Source of the DNA: Neurospora tetraspora
Taxonomy: Eukaryota; Ascomycota; Sordariomycetes; Sordariales; Sordariaceae
NCBI RefSeq assembly: GCF_033439725.1
Contig: NW_026944385.1
Coordinates: 3,505,001 to 3,569,000 of the forward strand
Direction: 5' to 3'
Length of the DNA: 64,000 bases
Shown here: in pieces, positions 24,947-35,628 of the stretch
Layout: each line of letters opens with the position of its first letter
Position numbering within the stretch: the stretch's first letter is position 1
Notes under the pieces: model-generated
The model's database searches: none
Told to the model about the DNA's origin: nothing
The model's input: the letters and a program-made list of their open reading frames with translations, nothing else
Program-made: the position numbers and the translations under genes

Positions 24947-26690
24947 ATGCGGTCATCTCTTTTGACAGGCGCCATTGCGGCGGCCTTGAGCTTTTCCGGT
25001 TATGCTGCCGCCGCCGACGCTGAGGCGTGGAAGTCCCGATCCATCTACCAGGTCATGATCGACCGTTTCGCCCGCGACGACGGTGGTTCGGTCGACTGCA
25101 AGCTGTACGAGTTTTGCGGCGGTACTTGGAAGGGCCTCCTCAACAAGTTGGATTACATCCAAGGTAAGTTTGTGTCTCATGCCCGTTTTTGTGAGCCCAG
25201 CAGCCGACAGAATACGTACAGGTATGGGCTTCGATGCCATTCAGATCAGCCCCGTCATCAAGAACGAGGACAAGGACACCGCCGTTGGCCAGCCCTACCA
25301 CGGTTACTGGTCGCAGGATCTCACCCAGGTCAACCCCAAGTTCGGTACCGAGCAGGACCTCAAGAACCTCGTTGACGAGATGCACAAGCGTGACATGTTC
25401 CTCATGGTCGACGTTGTCGTGAACCACATGGCGCAGGAGTTCGACAACATTGTACCCCCCAAGGTCGACTACTCCTTGTTCAACCCGTTCAACGACAAAA
25501 AGTACTTCCACCCGTACTGCAACGTTACCGAGTGGGACAACGCCACCAACTACCAGGACTGCTGGCTCTATCCCTATGGCATCGCCCTCGCCGATCTCAA
25601 GACCGAGTCCCCCGATGTTGTCAGCCTTTTCACCAAGTGGATCAAGAATCTCGTCTCGACCTATTCCATCGACGGTCTTCGTATCGATGCCGCCAAGCAC
25701 GTCAACGATGCCTTCCTGCCCGCGTTCGTCGAGGCTTCCGGCGTCTTCGCTCTCGGTGAGGTTTTGACCGGCGTTACTGCGGACATGTGCCGCTACCAGA
25801 ACAAGACCAAGAGCCTCCTCCCCGGCATGCCCAACTACCTCGACTACTACCCCTTGAACGCGGCCTTCAACGGCGGTGACTTTACCACCCTCGGCCAGAT
25901 CCGCTCCCAGGCCCAAGACCAATGCAACGACACTCTTGCCCTCGGTACTTTCATTGAGAACCACGATATGCCCCGCTTTGCCAGCCAGAACGACGATATG
26001 GCCCTCGCCAAGAACGCCATGACCTACGTTATCATGAACGACGGTATCCCTACTGGTAAGACACCTTAGTTTTCACACATTTGTTCCGGCTTTTCTGCGC
26101 ATCATGAGATGACTAATCTGACACACATCACAACAGTCTACCAAGGTCAGGAGCAGCACTTCAAGGGCGGCGCGACCCCCGACAACCGCGAGCCCCTCTG
26201 GACCTCCAACTACAACACCTCGGCGCCCCTCTACCAACTCGCCCAGATTCTCAACAAGGTCCGCAAGAACGCCATCAAGGTGTCGCCCGACTACGTCAAG
26301 CAGACGTCCAACGTCCTGATCGCCGACGTCAACCACTTCTGCCAGTCCAAGGGCCCCGCCGAGAACTCGGTCGTGTTCTGCGTCACCAACAAGTCCTCCA
26401 AGGGCGACAGCTACGAGCTGCCCGTCCCCGGCGGCTTCCGCGACTCGGACCAGGTCGTCGAGGTCCTCAGCTGCGCCACCACCACCGCCGACGGCCTCGG
26501 CCAGATCACCGCCTTCATGGGCGCCGGCGAGCCCAAGGTCTGGGTCAAGCAGTCTGCTCTTGAGGGCACCGACATCTGCCCCAAGACCACCGTCGCCGGC
26601 CCCATCAAGGAGAACGGCGCTGTCTCCAAGGGCGCCGCCACCGGTGTCCTGATGGCTGCCGTTCTCGGAACTGCTAGCTTGCTCCTCTAA
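24947..26690 (+). CDS. Secreted, probably GPI-anchored alpha-amylase (GH13)
   Basis: Three exons (24947-25163, 25222-26055, 26137-26690) encode 534 residues. The introns are 58 and 81 nt, each joined in frame to give YIQ-GMGFDAIQISP and GIPT-VYQGQEQHF. A signal peptide spans about residues 1-23 (MRSSLLTGAIAAALSFSGYA). All four GH13 regions are present: DVVVNHM; GLRIDAAKHV with nucleophile Asp228; GEVLTG with acid/base Glu252; and FIENHD with Asp321. The C-terminus ends in a small-residue site followed by a hydrophobic tail (GVLMAAVLGTASLLL), the pattern of a GPI-anchor signal. This matches the AmyD-like class, which acts on alpha-glucan at the wall rather than on food starch. The position opposite the alpha-1,3-glucan synthase gene supports that role. 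Digestive amylases usually have a different C-terminal region or a starch-binding domain. No defects seen. Confidence 0.93.
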
Positions 26691-29359
26691 ATTTTCTAAC
26701 CAAATTTTAGAGGAGACGAAACAAAGAAAAGCAAAAAAAGAAAACAAACAAGCTGTAGTCATCTTGGGAGCTGAGAGGAAGCAGGTGGAAAGATACCCAA
26801 ACGCACACTTGACGGTTTGAAAGTCGCATTAGAAGAAATGGCAAATGTTGTTGTTGAAAGCAATGAGAGTCAGTGAAGGCCACGCAAGCAACGCCGTGTA
26901 CATACAACAAGGCTGGTCGGTCGCACACCATCAATCGTATGTCCGTCGGGTGTCAATATTTTTTCTGGATAACGGCGTAATGGCTGCTTGATTATATAAT
27001 TCCCAACCGCATAGTATATATACGTATTACAATTTTTATTCTACCTTTTTTTTCGCCTCCACACCCTTTAGTTCCAATAAATTACCTTGATATTCCCTCA
27101 AGGTCGGATGCTCGAGGCCTAAAATCGCTTGAACCTCGCGTGACCGTCGTGAGACTTTCATCAGACTTTGATTCGACTGCAGTTTACCTCTATGAACCCT
27201 TTACTCAAATCTCCTTAATATCGTGTTCTGGCGAAATTTTTCATCATCAGAGTTAGTCCGCCGTGTCCACTGCATCACGTCATGTCATGTCGTTAGGTAC
27301 CCGTGGCTTTTCTTCTTCTATTCTTCTAGAAGAAGGTTAATCCAGCCCTTTTGTTTCAGAGTTTCATCAGTTTCAGTTCACAACAACGATGTTCCCGGAC
27401 ATGACTCGGAACAGTCCCTCTGAACGAAACCTCTGGACCTCTGAACCTTCTGGTGATTTTGCCGGATCACGTGTGACAAAACTCAACCTGTTGAATAAAA
27501 TAGATACCTACGTAAATGGTAGACATATTGACACACGCGAAGTCGGAAGCCTCTGGGGTCAAGTGTCTCAGTCTCAGTTTGGGAAACTTAAACAAGAGAG
27601 AGAGTAAGGTAGCCTTCACTTTGCAAAGCAGGGAGACAAGGCTGTCTTGTCTTGTCTTGTCTTGTCTTGTCTTGTCTTGTCTTGGGTGCCTTGTCTTGTC
27701 CTGTCTTTTCTTTCCTGGTTTCCCCCATCTCATATATTACGGTTAAACCTAGAGGTTTAGTTCAACCCTATGTCTAATTGCTCAAGCCAACTGAATCCGG
27801 CAGAAATATCTTCAGCTCTGAGGTTCAGTCTTCCTATCACTACCTAGAAATAGGAAGAGTACCACTTCGTTTCTGAACGAGGAGATTTCCTGGTGGCTAT
27901 TGTGACACAACACCATCCATCCATGGCTCGGCTGAGGTTGAAATAAGCTCATAAGCTGACGTTGGGATGAAATCGGCCGACGGGAATGTGTTATTTTGGT
28001 CCGAACTCTCTCTCACCTTCCGTCTCACCTCCCGTCGTACCATTATTCATCTGCAAAGAATTGTAACCTCCACTGATTCCCACCTATCTTTAAGATCGGA
28101 ACGATCTCTCAACGTGGGTGCCCAGCAATGGGTCAAAAGAATATCAATCTATGCCAGGAAGAAAAAAACATCCATATCAATGGGGAAAATGATAGTAATG
28201 AATGTCAATTTGACACGCCGAAGAAGCGCATCAGCTGGCAACTTTGCAAACGGTTTCGTTTTCACACAACGAAAATGATGACCACCGCCGTCCTTGACAA
28301 ACATAGGAGAACGAGTTCAATTGTCGTTAGGTACTTATCTCGTTATATCGTGACGACCTTATGTTGTCATTGTTGTTATTATCGCCGAACGCTGAGCTCT
28401 CTAACCTGTCAAATCTGCTTCGTTCGTAGTCTTTGCTGGCGATATGTTGCCCATCGAGGAATGCTGAATTGCCGTCCAGACAGACCGCGACAATCGTGTT
28501 TATACGATGCTCGAGGTTGCCAACTTCGCCGATATTACTTGACTTTGTCAGGTGCTGAAGCTGAGGCGGTGTTCTTGCTGTCGTCGTCCAAAGTTCGCTG
28601 CATTAATAACTTGATTGGCCCCCTCTACCTAAGATGGTAGCGATATCTTGGATGATATTCGTCGAAGGCACTCCAAGCATTTTTGGTCCTGATACTTTGG
28701 GGGATGATCTTGCCTTTCAGCCACCTTCCCCTCCCGTGGGATGTGATCAGGCACAGCAGGCTGAATGAAAGAGCAAGTCAGAGTGCTTGTACGTAGAAGT
28801 GGAAGGCCCATGTATTCAATCGCACTTGCCATTTGCATTCGGTGATGTGATAAAAGACAAGCTGGGGAAAACCGAGAGAGAAGACCAGCATCAAGCAAGG
28901 GGCAGCTTATCAATGTACGACCATTCATTGGTCCGGAGCCAGAAGCTAGCTCCACATTCCCCACGGTCCCCTGATTGTGGAGTAGTTTATCCGGGTACGT
29001 CATGGGAAACATCATGGACGATCTTCTTAGCCTCCTCTTACAGGCGATGAAGCCAGCTGCCTCCTCTTCTTGACCACTATCACCGCTCTTGCGCCTCGGA
29101 CTTTCTCGCCAACAAAGGAAAGGAATCTCAGTTGTTTGTGCGGTTCCCGTCGGGTAAGGTAAGTACGCAGTCGAGGTCACCTGGTCGCTATTTCACTCTA
29201 TCGTATCCCACTAACAACGGGCCTAGGTACTTGGATCTTTGTCCCAACAAACGAAACCTCTCCTCCACAGCATCAAAGAACAGTCAACTCAACCAACAAG
29301 TCTCCAGATACCATCGCACACCAGCCCATTTCTCCAATAAACAAAACACCAACATCACA
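26691..29359. other. Intergenic region downstream of amylase, no gene recognised
   Basis: About 2.7 kb. It begins with the amylase 3' end and contains the CTTGT microsatellite at 27646. Open frames such as 28128-28640 (+) and 28629-29180 (-) have no recognisable motifs or splice-joined extension. A non-coding transcript cannot be excluded. Confidence 0.4.
27643..27684. repeat. (CTTGT)n microsatellite
   Basis: A partial unit, seven perfect CTTGT units and a terminal CTTG run from 27643 to 27684, followed by imperfect copies (CTTGTCTTGTCCTGTC) to about 27708. Confidence 0.9.
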
Positions 29360-29783
29360 ATGACTGGCGCCACCACGAACCCCCAGGTCTGCCCCGTCGT
29401 CCACAACAAACTCGACCCTCCCCGCCCTCAACAGCCGCATCGTCAACGAGCCCAAGTCCAAGAAGATGGACGATGAGGTCTGCCCTGGAACCAAGTACTG
29501 GCGCCGGTTCCGCGCATGGGTGCAACAGGCCCTAGGCCAACGATATGTTCGCCTCTATCGGCAAGTCTTCCATGACATGGTGGTCTGCTTGAGCGACCAG
29601 CAACTCGTGACCGGGATCGCTTTCCTGGCTGAGGCTATACTTCGAATGTATACCGAACAGGATCCAATCACAGTCTATCACTTCGATATCATCAACTATC
29701 TTGCTAGGTTCAGCTGCAACACTCACTTGCTATCGATGCAAATCATGCGATTCATTGAGACTAAACGAACGAATCGACGGTGA
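29360..29783 (+). pseudogene. Truncated fungal integral membrane protein gene
   Basis: An ATG at 29360 starts MTGATTNPQVCPVV, but the similarity continues in a different frame (SRIVNEPKSKKMDDEVCPG from about 29427), so a one-base shift near 29400-29420 separates start and body. The body (29466-29783) contains YVRLYRQVFHDMVVCLSDQQ, LVTGIAFLAEA and YHFDIINYLARFSCNTHLL. These are hallmarks I associate with a large family of uncharacterised multi-pass membrane proteins in filamentous ascomycetes (R-x-Y-x-x-x-F-x-D-x-x-V, SDQQL-x-TG, YH...YLA-x-FS-x-x-THL). After TKRTNRR it meets TGA; the remaining membrane segments are missing. A GTGAGG right at the end could be a 5' splice site, but no convincing next exon follows. 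A 38-bp piece of the same gene recurs at 31757-31794. Confidence 0.55.
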
Positions 29784-29997
29784 GGGACTGGCCACCGACA
29801 TTCGGGCGACAGTCACAGAGTCAAGCTGGACGATATAAACGTCAACATGGTTAAAAGTCCCTTAAGAACGCATTTCATATTCGTCTATCTCGTACTACAT
29901 CATCAAACCACGGACTATCGGAGCCATGGTCATAAATTATCATGATCGTCATGGAATCTGTGACCAGATCTGTCACATCCCCGCCACCCATCCTCCT

Positions 29998-31194
29998 CTA
30001 GGAGCTGCACCCACCAAGACGCACACTCCCAGCATAGATCTCATAACTATCAGCATTCGCCGACGCCTGCGTAGCCGAGAGCTTCTTCGCAGCCGCCTGG
30101 CCGTACGCATAGTCATCCGTGCCGTACAGGTGCGTCATCTCGTGCAGGATGCTGCCAGCCATGTCATAGTCGTCGTCGGCGCAGGTACTGGCGAACTCGG
30201 GGAAGCCCCAGAAGCCGTTGTTGGGGCAGGGGACGATGGTGTTGGCGCTGGGGACGGTGTACAGCAGGGCGCTGCCGTCGGAGCAGTCGCCGTAGGTGTC
30301 GGTGCAGGAGATGGCGGGCGAGGTGGTCTGGACGTTCTTGACGTCGTTGTAGATGGAGCGCACCTTGGACTCCTGGGAGGTGGCCCGGAACCAGGTGGTG
30401 AAGTAGTCCGCCGCCGAGCCGGCGGCCGTGTAGGCGGCGCCGGCCATGGAGATGGCGTCGGAGACGCTGGTCTTGAGGGAGTTGGTCTGCGCGGTGGAGC
30501 AGGAGTGGTAGGTGACGGAGCGCCTGGCGATGCGAGAGGGGGGTGCTCCTGCTAGGCGCTTGGAGATGTGGTCACTTTTGGGGGGTGGGAATATGTTAGC
30601 CGGGGACGGGGCTTCATGAGTGACTGACAGGCGGGTGGGTGGGCTTACTCGGCGGCTTTGCTCTGGTCGGGCGTGATGGTGTAGGAGTCCGAGCTGGCCT
30701 CGCAGAAGGAGAGGTCCTTGAGCGAGTTGGGCGCGGTCGTTCCCGTGACGTATTTGAAACCCTGGAGGGCGGAGATCTTGGCGCTCTTGACGCCGGAGAG
30801 CCTGTAGGTCCTGGCGGCGTTGACGGAGGCCGTGACGGACTCGCCGGGCTGGAGGGTCTGGAACATGTCGGGAGAGACGCCGGTACGCTTGTAGTTGACG
30901 TAGGCGCCCTCGAAGGGAAGTGCCTTGCCGGCTTATGGAGATGTCAGCCATGATGCGTTGGGACAATGCTAAGGAAGGGGGGCTTTGCTTACAGGCATCA
31001 GTCACGAGGAGATCCTTGGTAGCGTGTTCACTGAGCACCGTGTTGCCCTTGAAGACTGTGATGGGCTCGGCTCCGGTGTTGGTGACGGAGACTTGGGCGA
31101 CGTGGTGGTCTGCGCCAACAATCTGGACAGAGAGTGGGCAAGCAGCCATGGCTACGCCGGCCAGAGTGGCAACGGTGAGGACGTTGGAGATCAT
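29998..31194 (-). CDS. Deuterolysin-type neutral metalloprotease (M35)
   Basis: Three exons (31194-30993, 30931-30649, 30574-29998) with introns of 61 and 74 nt encode 353 residues. Joins read TDA-SGKALPFEG and KAA-DDHISKRLAG in frame. Residues 1-17 (MISNVLTVATLAGVAMA) form a signal peptide. A propeptide follows, with dibasic KR (ISKR) and RR (RIARRSV) sites before a cysteine-rich catalytic domain. Zinc ligands are in HEMTH (His306, Glu307, His310) and the aspzincin motif GTDDYAYG (Asp316), defining family M35, which cleaves proteins in the medium. Cysteines in CADDDYD and CTDTYGDC fit the family's disulphides. The product is expected to be secreted and self-processed. The gene is intact and of normal composition. 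It is flanked on both sides by fragments of the same membrane-protein gene. Confidence 0.93.
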   Translation of the reverse strand: MISNVLTVATLAGVAMAACPLSVQIVGADHHVAQVSVTNTGAEPITVFKGNTVLSEHATKDLLVTDACKQSPPSLALSQRIMADISISRQGTSLRGRLRQLQAYRRLSRHVPDPPARRVRHGLRQRRQDLQALRRQERQDLRPPGFQIRHGNDRAQLAQGPLLLRGQLGLLHHHARPEQSRRVSPPTRLSVTHEAPSPANIFPPPKSDHISKRLAGAPPSRIARRSVTYHSCSTAQTNSLKTSVSDAISMAGAAYTAAGSAADYFTTWFRATSQESKVRSIYNDVKNVQTTSPAISCTDTYGDCSDGSALLYTVPSANTIVPCPNNGFWGFPEFASTCADDDYDMAGSILHEMTHLYGTDDYAYGQAAAKKLSATQASANADSYEIYAGSVRLGGCSS

Positions 31195-31756
31195 GGTGAT
31201 GTGTGTCGAGACTGAGATTGAGTTGAAATTGTCTGGATAGCCTGTCTAGTTCTAAGGGAAGAGGTTATAGGGGGGAGTACAGGAGTATAAATAAGTGTCC
31301 TACGGGGCACGACAAACTCGACCATCCCTCCTTCCCACCCAGATATCGATCTCTCCCAGCCCGGCCAAACATACCCTATTGTAGGAGCTTCGACCGATTA
31401 CTACTACCGCTAATTCTCAGTCGATGTGGTTTTGCTCAAACAGGTATAGGGCCGGGACCATCTGGCAGAAGCAAAGCCTAACAAGGGGTTCAACCAATCT
31501 GTTACCGAGTTGATGCGGGTCACAGTCGATCGCACGCTTGCCAACGTGGTCAGTTGGTTCCTCGGAACACTTCAGTAACAGACATTGGTGGGATTGTCGG
31601 TATGACCTGCATCCCCGTGTTAGGATTTGCTAGTTCGGACCTTAGCGCAGGTTGAGTAAAACCACATCGAGTGAAAAAAAGCGGTATAACCTCCACAAGC
31701 ATCCCCAAATATCCTAGCCCGAGGGTCTCAAGCGCTTAGACGACGCTTCGGCCTGC

Positions 31757-31794
31757 CCCGCCCTTAACAGCCGCATCGTCAACGAGCCCAAGTC
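31757..31794 (+). repeat. 38-bp copy of part of the membrane-protein pseudogene
   Basis: This matches 29421-29458 in the same orientation with one difference (CTTAAC for CTCAAC). It covers the segment encoding LNSRIVNEPKS. Surrounding sequence is not shared. Confidence 0.8.
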
Positions 31795-31854
31795 ACAGTC
31801 AGGGGTAGCATCAACCTTCTCAATTAGGACTAGCTGGCACGTCCTGCTTATCAA
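31793..31854 (+). repeat. 62-bp direct repeat, copy 1
   Basis: Identical to 32032-32093. It starts TCACAGTCAGGGGTAGCATC and ends GTCCTGCTTATCAA, and abuts the 38-bp pseudogene fragment. Confidence 0.9.
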
Positions 31855-31858
31855 TAAT

Positions 31859-31902
31859 CTGTTCTGTCGAAAGACACCTTCTGTTCTGTCGAAAGACACC
31901 TT
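31859..31902 (+). repeat. 22-bp perfect tandem duplication
   Basis: Two adjacent identical copies beginning CTGTTCTGTCGAAAGACACC. Confidence 0.9.
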
Positions 31903-32031
31903 GCTCTCTTGACAGATCTACAAGATGTGGTCACTATGCGACGCTATATAGTAGCACGCTAAAACATCATGCCAGGGTAGCCAAGGAGCCATGGAGGTGC
32001 CAGTGGTGGAAATGCTAAAGTGCCATGCTAT

Positions 32032-32093
32032 TCACAGTCAGGGGTAGCATCAACCTTCTCAATTAGGACTAGCTGGCACGTCCTGCTTATCAA
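32032..32093 (+). repeat. 62-bp direct repeat, copy 2
   Basis: Identical to 31793-31854; the sequences diverge sharply on both sides. Confidence 0.9.
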
Positions 32094-32709
32094 CCGAGGG
32101 CGCGCCGGAGGATGCCGAATGCCCCGTTTGACGATGATCGTATGTAAGATCCTCATCCGATATGTTCTACTAGACGATTTAAGGAAGTTAATAACACCAA
32201 GGCCAAGATCGTACACCACAAGGGAATAGTTCACGGACACCCGGATTTGAAGAATGTCAGCGAGGGTGCCGTCTTTCCGGTTGCGGGGAAGCACAAGAGT
32301 GAACTGGCCGGTATTGGTGCTTTAGATTATGGGTAGTGAGGGAAACGGTTACCACGGCGTCTATGCTAGGGGATTAAGACTGGGGGATAACATCGTAATG
32401 ACTATTGGTATTGGATCAATCAGTGGGTTCACACAAGTTGCTTGGCAATGGGTTTCCGTGGTGGTGTCTTCTTTGAGCCTCGTCCTGCGGGCGTGTTGAT
32501 GCTGATTAGTGCTTGTCATAACATAAGAACCGAAACAGGATACCGACGACAAAGACGGTGCCTGGCCCGTTGGACGTTGCTTGGTCGCTGGACGCCATGA
32601 GGACAGGTCTACAACCGATACAATATTACAGATACACGTCTTGACTGTTACCACCGATCTCCCCACCGCTTCATCCTCACGGCCAGGTACTGATCAGTTT
32701 CTAGTCCGC

Positions 32710-33259
32710 AATCGGTAGCTGGGTAGTCCCAAACTGGTCCCTGGGTAGTCCCCCCCACTTTTTAGGGTGTGTAGCCAATCTCTAGCTCCCAACTACGCCC
32801 GTCAATTTTATATCGCCAACTAAGTATATTCGCGCGCGCCCTCTGACTTAAAGCTATCGCTATCTCCGTCATTATCGCTACTCGTTACCGCCCGCTAATT
32901 AGACGGTCAGTTTTAAAAACCTAACGAATATCGCTATTACTATTAATAGGATCGTTGTTATGTCGTTTACAGCTTCCTTATAATTTGCTACAATGTTTTC
33001 GCTTCTTAGTCTATTAATCCTTAGATAGATCATAGACTTACTCTCCCTTATTTAGTTTGTTGAGAAGCGTATTCTACTTTACCCAATTCTTTATTAAAAT
33101 AGTAGTAATAAGTAGTGATATCAACGCCAACTCTAATAATATTAATAATATTAATAGCTTTAAAGTTTTTGCGCGGTACGACATATAGATGGTTGCGCGC
33201 CCAAAAAAAAGTGAGGGGGACTACCCAGGGACCAGTTTGGGACTACCCAGCTACCGATT
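32710..33259. mobile_element. 550-bp inverted-repeat (MITE-like) element
   Basis: The ends are inverted copies of about 46 bp starting AATCGGTAGCTGGGTAGTCC; left arm 32710-32755, right arm 33214-33259, nearly identical. Each arm contains CTGGGTAGTCCC twice, a direct repeat within an inverted repeat. The interior is AT-rich and TpA-dense with no coding capacity. The flanks contain TTTCTAGT on both sides, but no clean target duplication could be fixed. TA lies just inside both ends (GGTAGC and GCTACC), so the true terminus might be a few bases further in. Likely a non-autonomous DNA transposon. Confidence 0.7.
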
Positions 33260-33707
33260 TCGTTTCTAGTTACGTTCGAATATTTACGGTCTGGATGCTG
33301 TGGCCACTCACACCAACCAGCTAGACAGTAAGCGTCAATCAACCTAATCAAGTTGTGGAGTGTTTGTGGGTAGAACTCTCAGGGAGAAGCTTGGCAAGTG
33401 AACAAAGAACATTGTCACATCGGCGATGTCTTCATGCTGAAGGGCAATTTGCGCACGAACAATATACATGACGGAATCTATTGCCCTAAAGAAAGAGGCA
33501 TTGCATTAATATCGACCCTCTTGATCCCTTTCATCCAAAACACTTCTTTTCCTCTCCTAGCGTCCACGTCAGTTGAACAAAACATGAGTGAGACCATCGC
33601 TGACGTTCCGAATCAGGGCCAGTTTCCCAGTCGCACTCATATCAGTCAACCATCCGGTCTGTTCCATTACTTTGAAACCCTCAAGGTACCGTATGACTGC
33701 CTTAAAG
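33260..33707. other. Region downstream of the P450 gene
   Basis: About 450 bp between the MITE-like element and the P450 stop. The open frame at 33398-33772 (+) overlaps the end of the P450 gene on the opposite strand and has no domain. It likely holds the P450 3' untranslated region. Confidence 0.4.
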
Positions 33708-35628
33708 CTATGCACCGTTCCTCTCCACCGGAGTCAAACAGACCGGAAGCGCGGGTTTATCCCAAAAGGTAAAGATCTGTTGATCCAACCAGTCCTTGCC
33801 AGGGTTTGCGAGCTGCATGTCGAAGTTGTAAACGACTTTGGCAAGGATGAGCCTCATCTCCGCGATTGCGAGGCTGTGATAGAGGAGGGTAATTTGTCAG
33901 CCAAAGAACAAGGAGGAGGAGAATAAAGATGCCGAAACACCAAAGGAAATTCTTCACTCACTTCCGACCAAGACAGTTCCTAGGTCCAACATTAAAGGGT
34001 TGTACCGCATCCAGCCTGTCGTTGGCAAACCGGGGATCATGCATCCAACGCTCGGGGTGGAATTCGAAAGCTTCGAGGAAATGCTGCTCGTTGTGGTTTG
34101 TGGCCCATTGCCATACAGCAACAACGGTCTTTGTCGACGGAAAAGCAAGAATGGTCAGCTCAAGAACGCCATAACAAAAAGCTCTTCTTGAAGGAAGTGG
34201 AAAGGAACTTACACCCTCTGGAACGAATGTGCCCGCAACCTTTGCACCGCCCTTGGGAACAACTCGGGGCATGCCGATGGGCACAGGCGGATAGAGACGC
34301 ATGGCCTCGTTTATGCAAGCCAGCATGTATTCGAGACTGCCCACCGACGAAAGGGTGATTTCTTCTTCCGATTTGAAGGTCGAGCGAACTTCCTCAATCA
34401 GCTTCTTCATTGCCTCGGGATGCTTAAGCAGCAAATATGTTGCTCCAGACAAGAGCGTTGCAGTTGTTTCCGAACCGGCGATGATCAAGAGACTTGCGTT
34501 GGCTGCGAGTCGTTCCATGTCCATGCCCTAGTCACTTGTCAGCATCAATCACCAAATCCCCCTTGTTTTCCCTTTTTCTTCTTACAACCAGACACCAGAC
34601 AACCAAAGAAAAGAGGTAGACTCACCCACTCCTCCCTCTTCTGCAACAACCCCTCCAAAAAGTCCGGTCTCTCCTTTGTCAGATTCACCCTCCTCTGCAG
34701 CTTATCCATGGTCCTTTTCCGATGGAACCGTCTGGCCTTGTTGCTCAATTTCTCAATGATGGGATGCACCACGTCCTCCAAGCCCAAAACCCTGATGGCC
34801 AACAAGATGCTGCCGAACCGCACGCTCTTTCCGATCGCGTCCACCCAGGGGTCGTACTCGGCCTTCTCCAGACATCCAAATGGCTCGCCAAAGGCCAGGT
34901 CGCCGATGACGTCGAAGGTGGTCCAGTTGTACCAGCTGACCATGTCGAGGGGTACCGGTTGTTGTTTCTTCTGCTCCGTTTCCTTTTCCGACGACACTCC
35001 ATCATCCTTCTTCTCCTCCTTGCCAAAACAATGGCCCCTCAACCCGCTAATCAAAGCATTCACATACCCCCCGATAATCCCCTCCTGCGCCCTCATGCTG
35101 CGCTCACTGAACCCATGCGCCATCAACTTTCTCAGCACGCCATGATTCTCTCTCGTCTCGCTTAGGATACTCGGCGGGATGCCCTTGGTCCGATAAAACA
35201 GATTCGGCTTGGCGAACTCTTCCTGTCCCGGGGAGCGATGGCCGTAAATGTCCTTCCAGGCTTGCGGGTCGGCGAAGGAGAGGGAGTTGGGCGAGATGCG
35301 GACCACGGGCCCGTAACGCGCGTGGAAGTCGAGGACGGAGTAGGGGAGCTTGCCGGTTACTTGGCGGTAGAGGTACGGAAACAAGGAGGCGCGGTGGAGG
35401 AGGGGGCCCGGGAAGGAGGCGAGGGGGTGGAGGTACAGGTTGTAGATGGCGGAGAGGAGGATGGAGGATACGACGAGGGTGGTCTAGGGAAAGACGTTAG
35501 TTAGGTTGTTGGACGAGACGGATGAGTTGAGGATAGGTAGTAGTACTTACGCCGATGAGGACAATCCCCGTGAGACTGGTGGGACTGGGTAGTACCTCCA
35601 GTGGGAGGAGGTGTAAGAGATCCATCAT
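33708..35628 (-). CDS. Cytochrome P450 monooxygenase
   Basis: Five exons (35628-35551, 35483-34626, 34527-34213, 34128-33962, 33873-33708) encode about 527 residues; all introns (67, 98, 84 and 88 nt) are GT-AG and keep frame. An N-terminal anchor (about residues 20-41) is followed by YNLYLHPLASFPGP. The I-helix motif AGSETT is at 329-334, the ExxR pair at Glu386/Arg389 (NEAMRLYPP), then FHPERW, and the haem loop FNVGPRNCLGR with ligand Cys469. It should sit on the ER membrane and oxidise a lipophilic substrate using a P450 reductase. Overall layout resembles the fungal class that includes isotrichodermin C-15 hydroxylase, but the substrate cannot be inferred. No biosynthetic cluster enzymes are nearby. 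Two ATGs are adjacent (35628 and 35625). No defects seen. Confidence 0.92.

Larger units (their letters stand above)
31195..32709. other. Upstream of deuterolysin gene: repeat fragments, no gene
   Basis: The region includes the deuterolysin promoter (31195 to about 31330), then a patchwork of short repeats described separately. The minus-strand frame at 32028-32294 (ending in a stretch shared with the 62-bp repeat) shows no domain. Confidence 0.45.

Noticed and set aside
26073-26762. 229-codon minus-strand frame over the amylase 3' end
   Set aside because: Antisense to a confirmed exon; Gly/Val/Asp-rich composition reflects GC-rich third positions.
29779-29817. GTGAGG...CACAG as an intron extending the membrane-protein gene
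   Set aside because: About 39 nt is too short, and the sequence beyond it shows none of the expected membrane segments.
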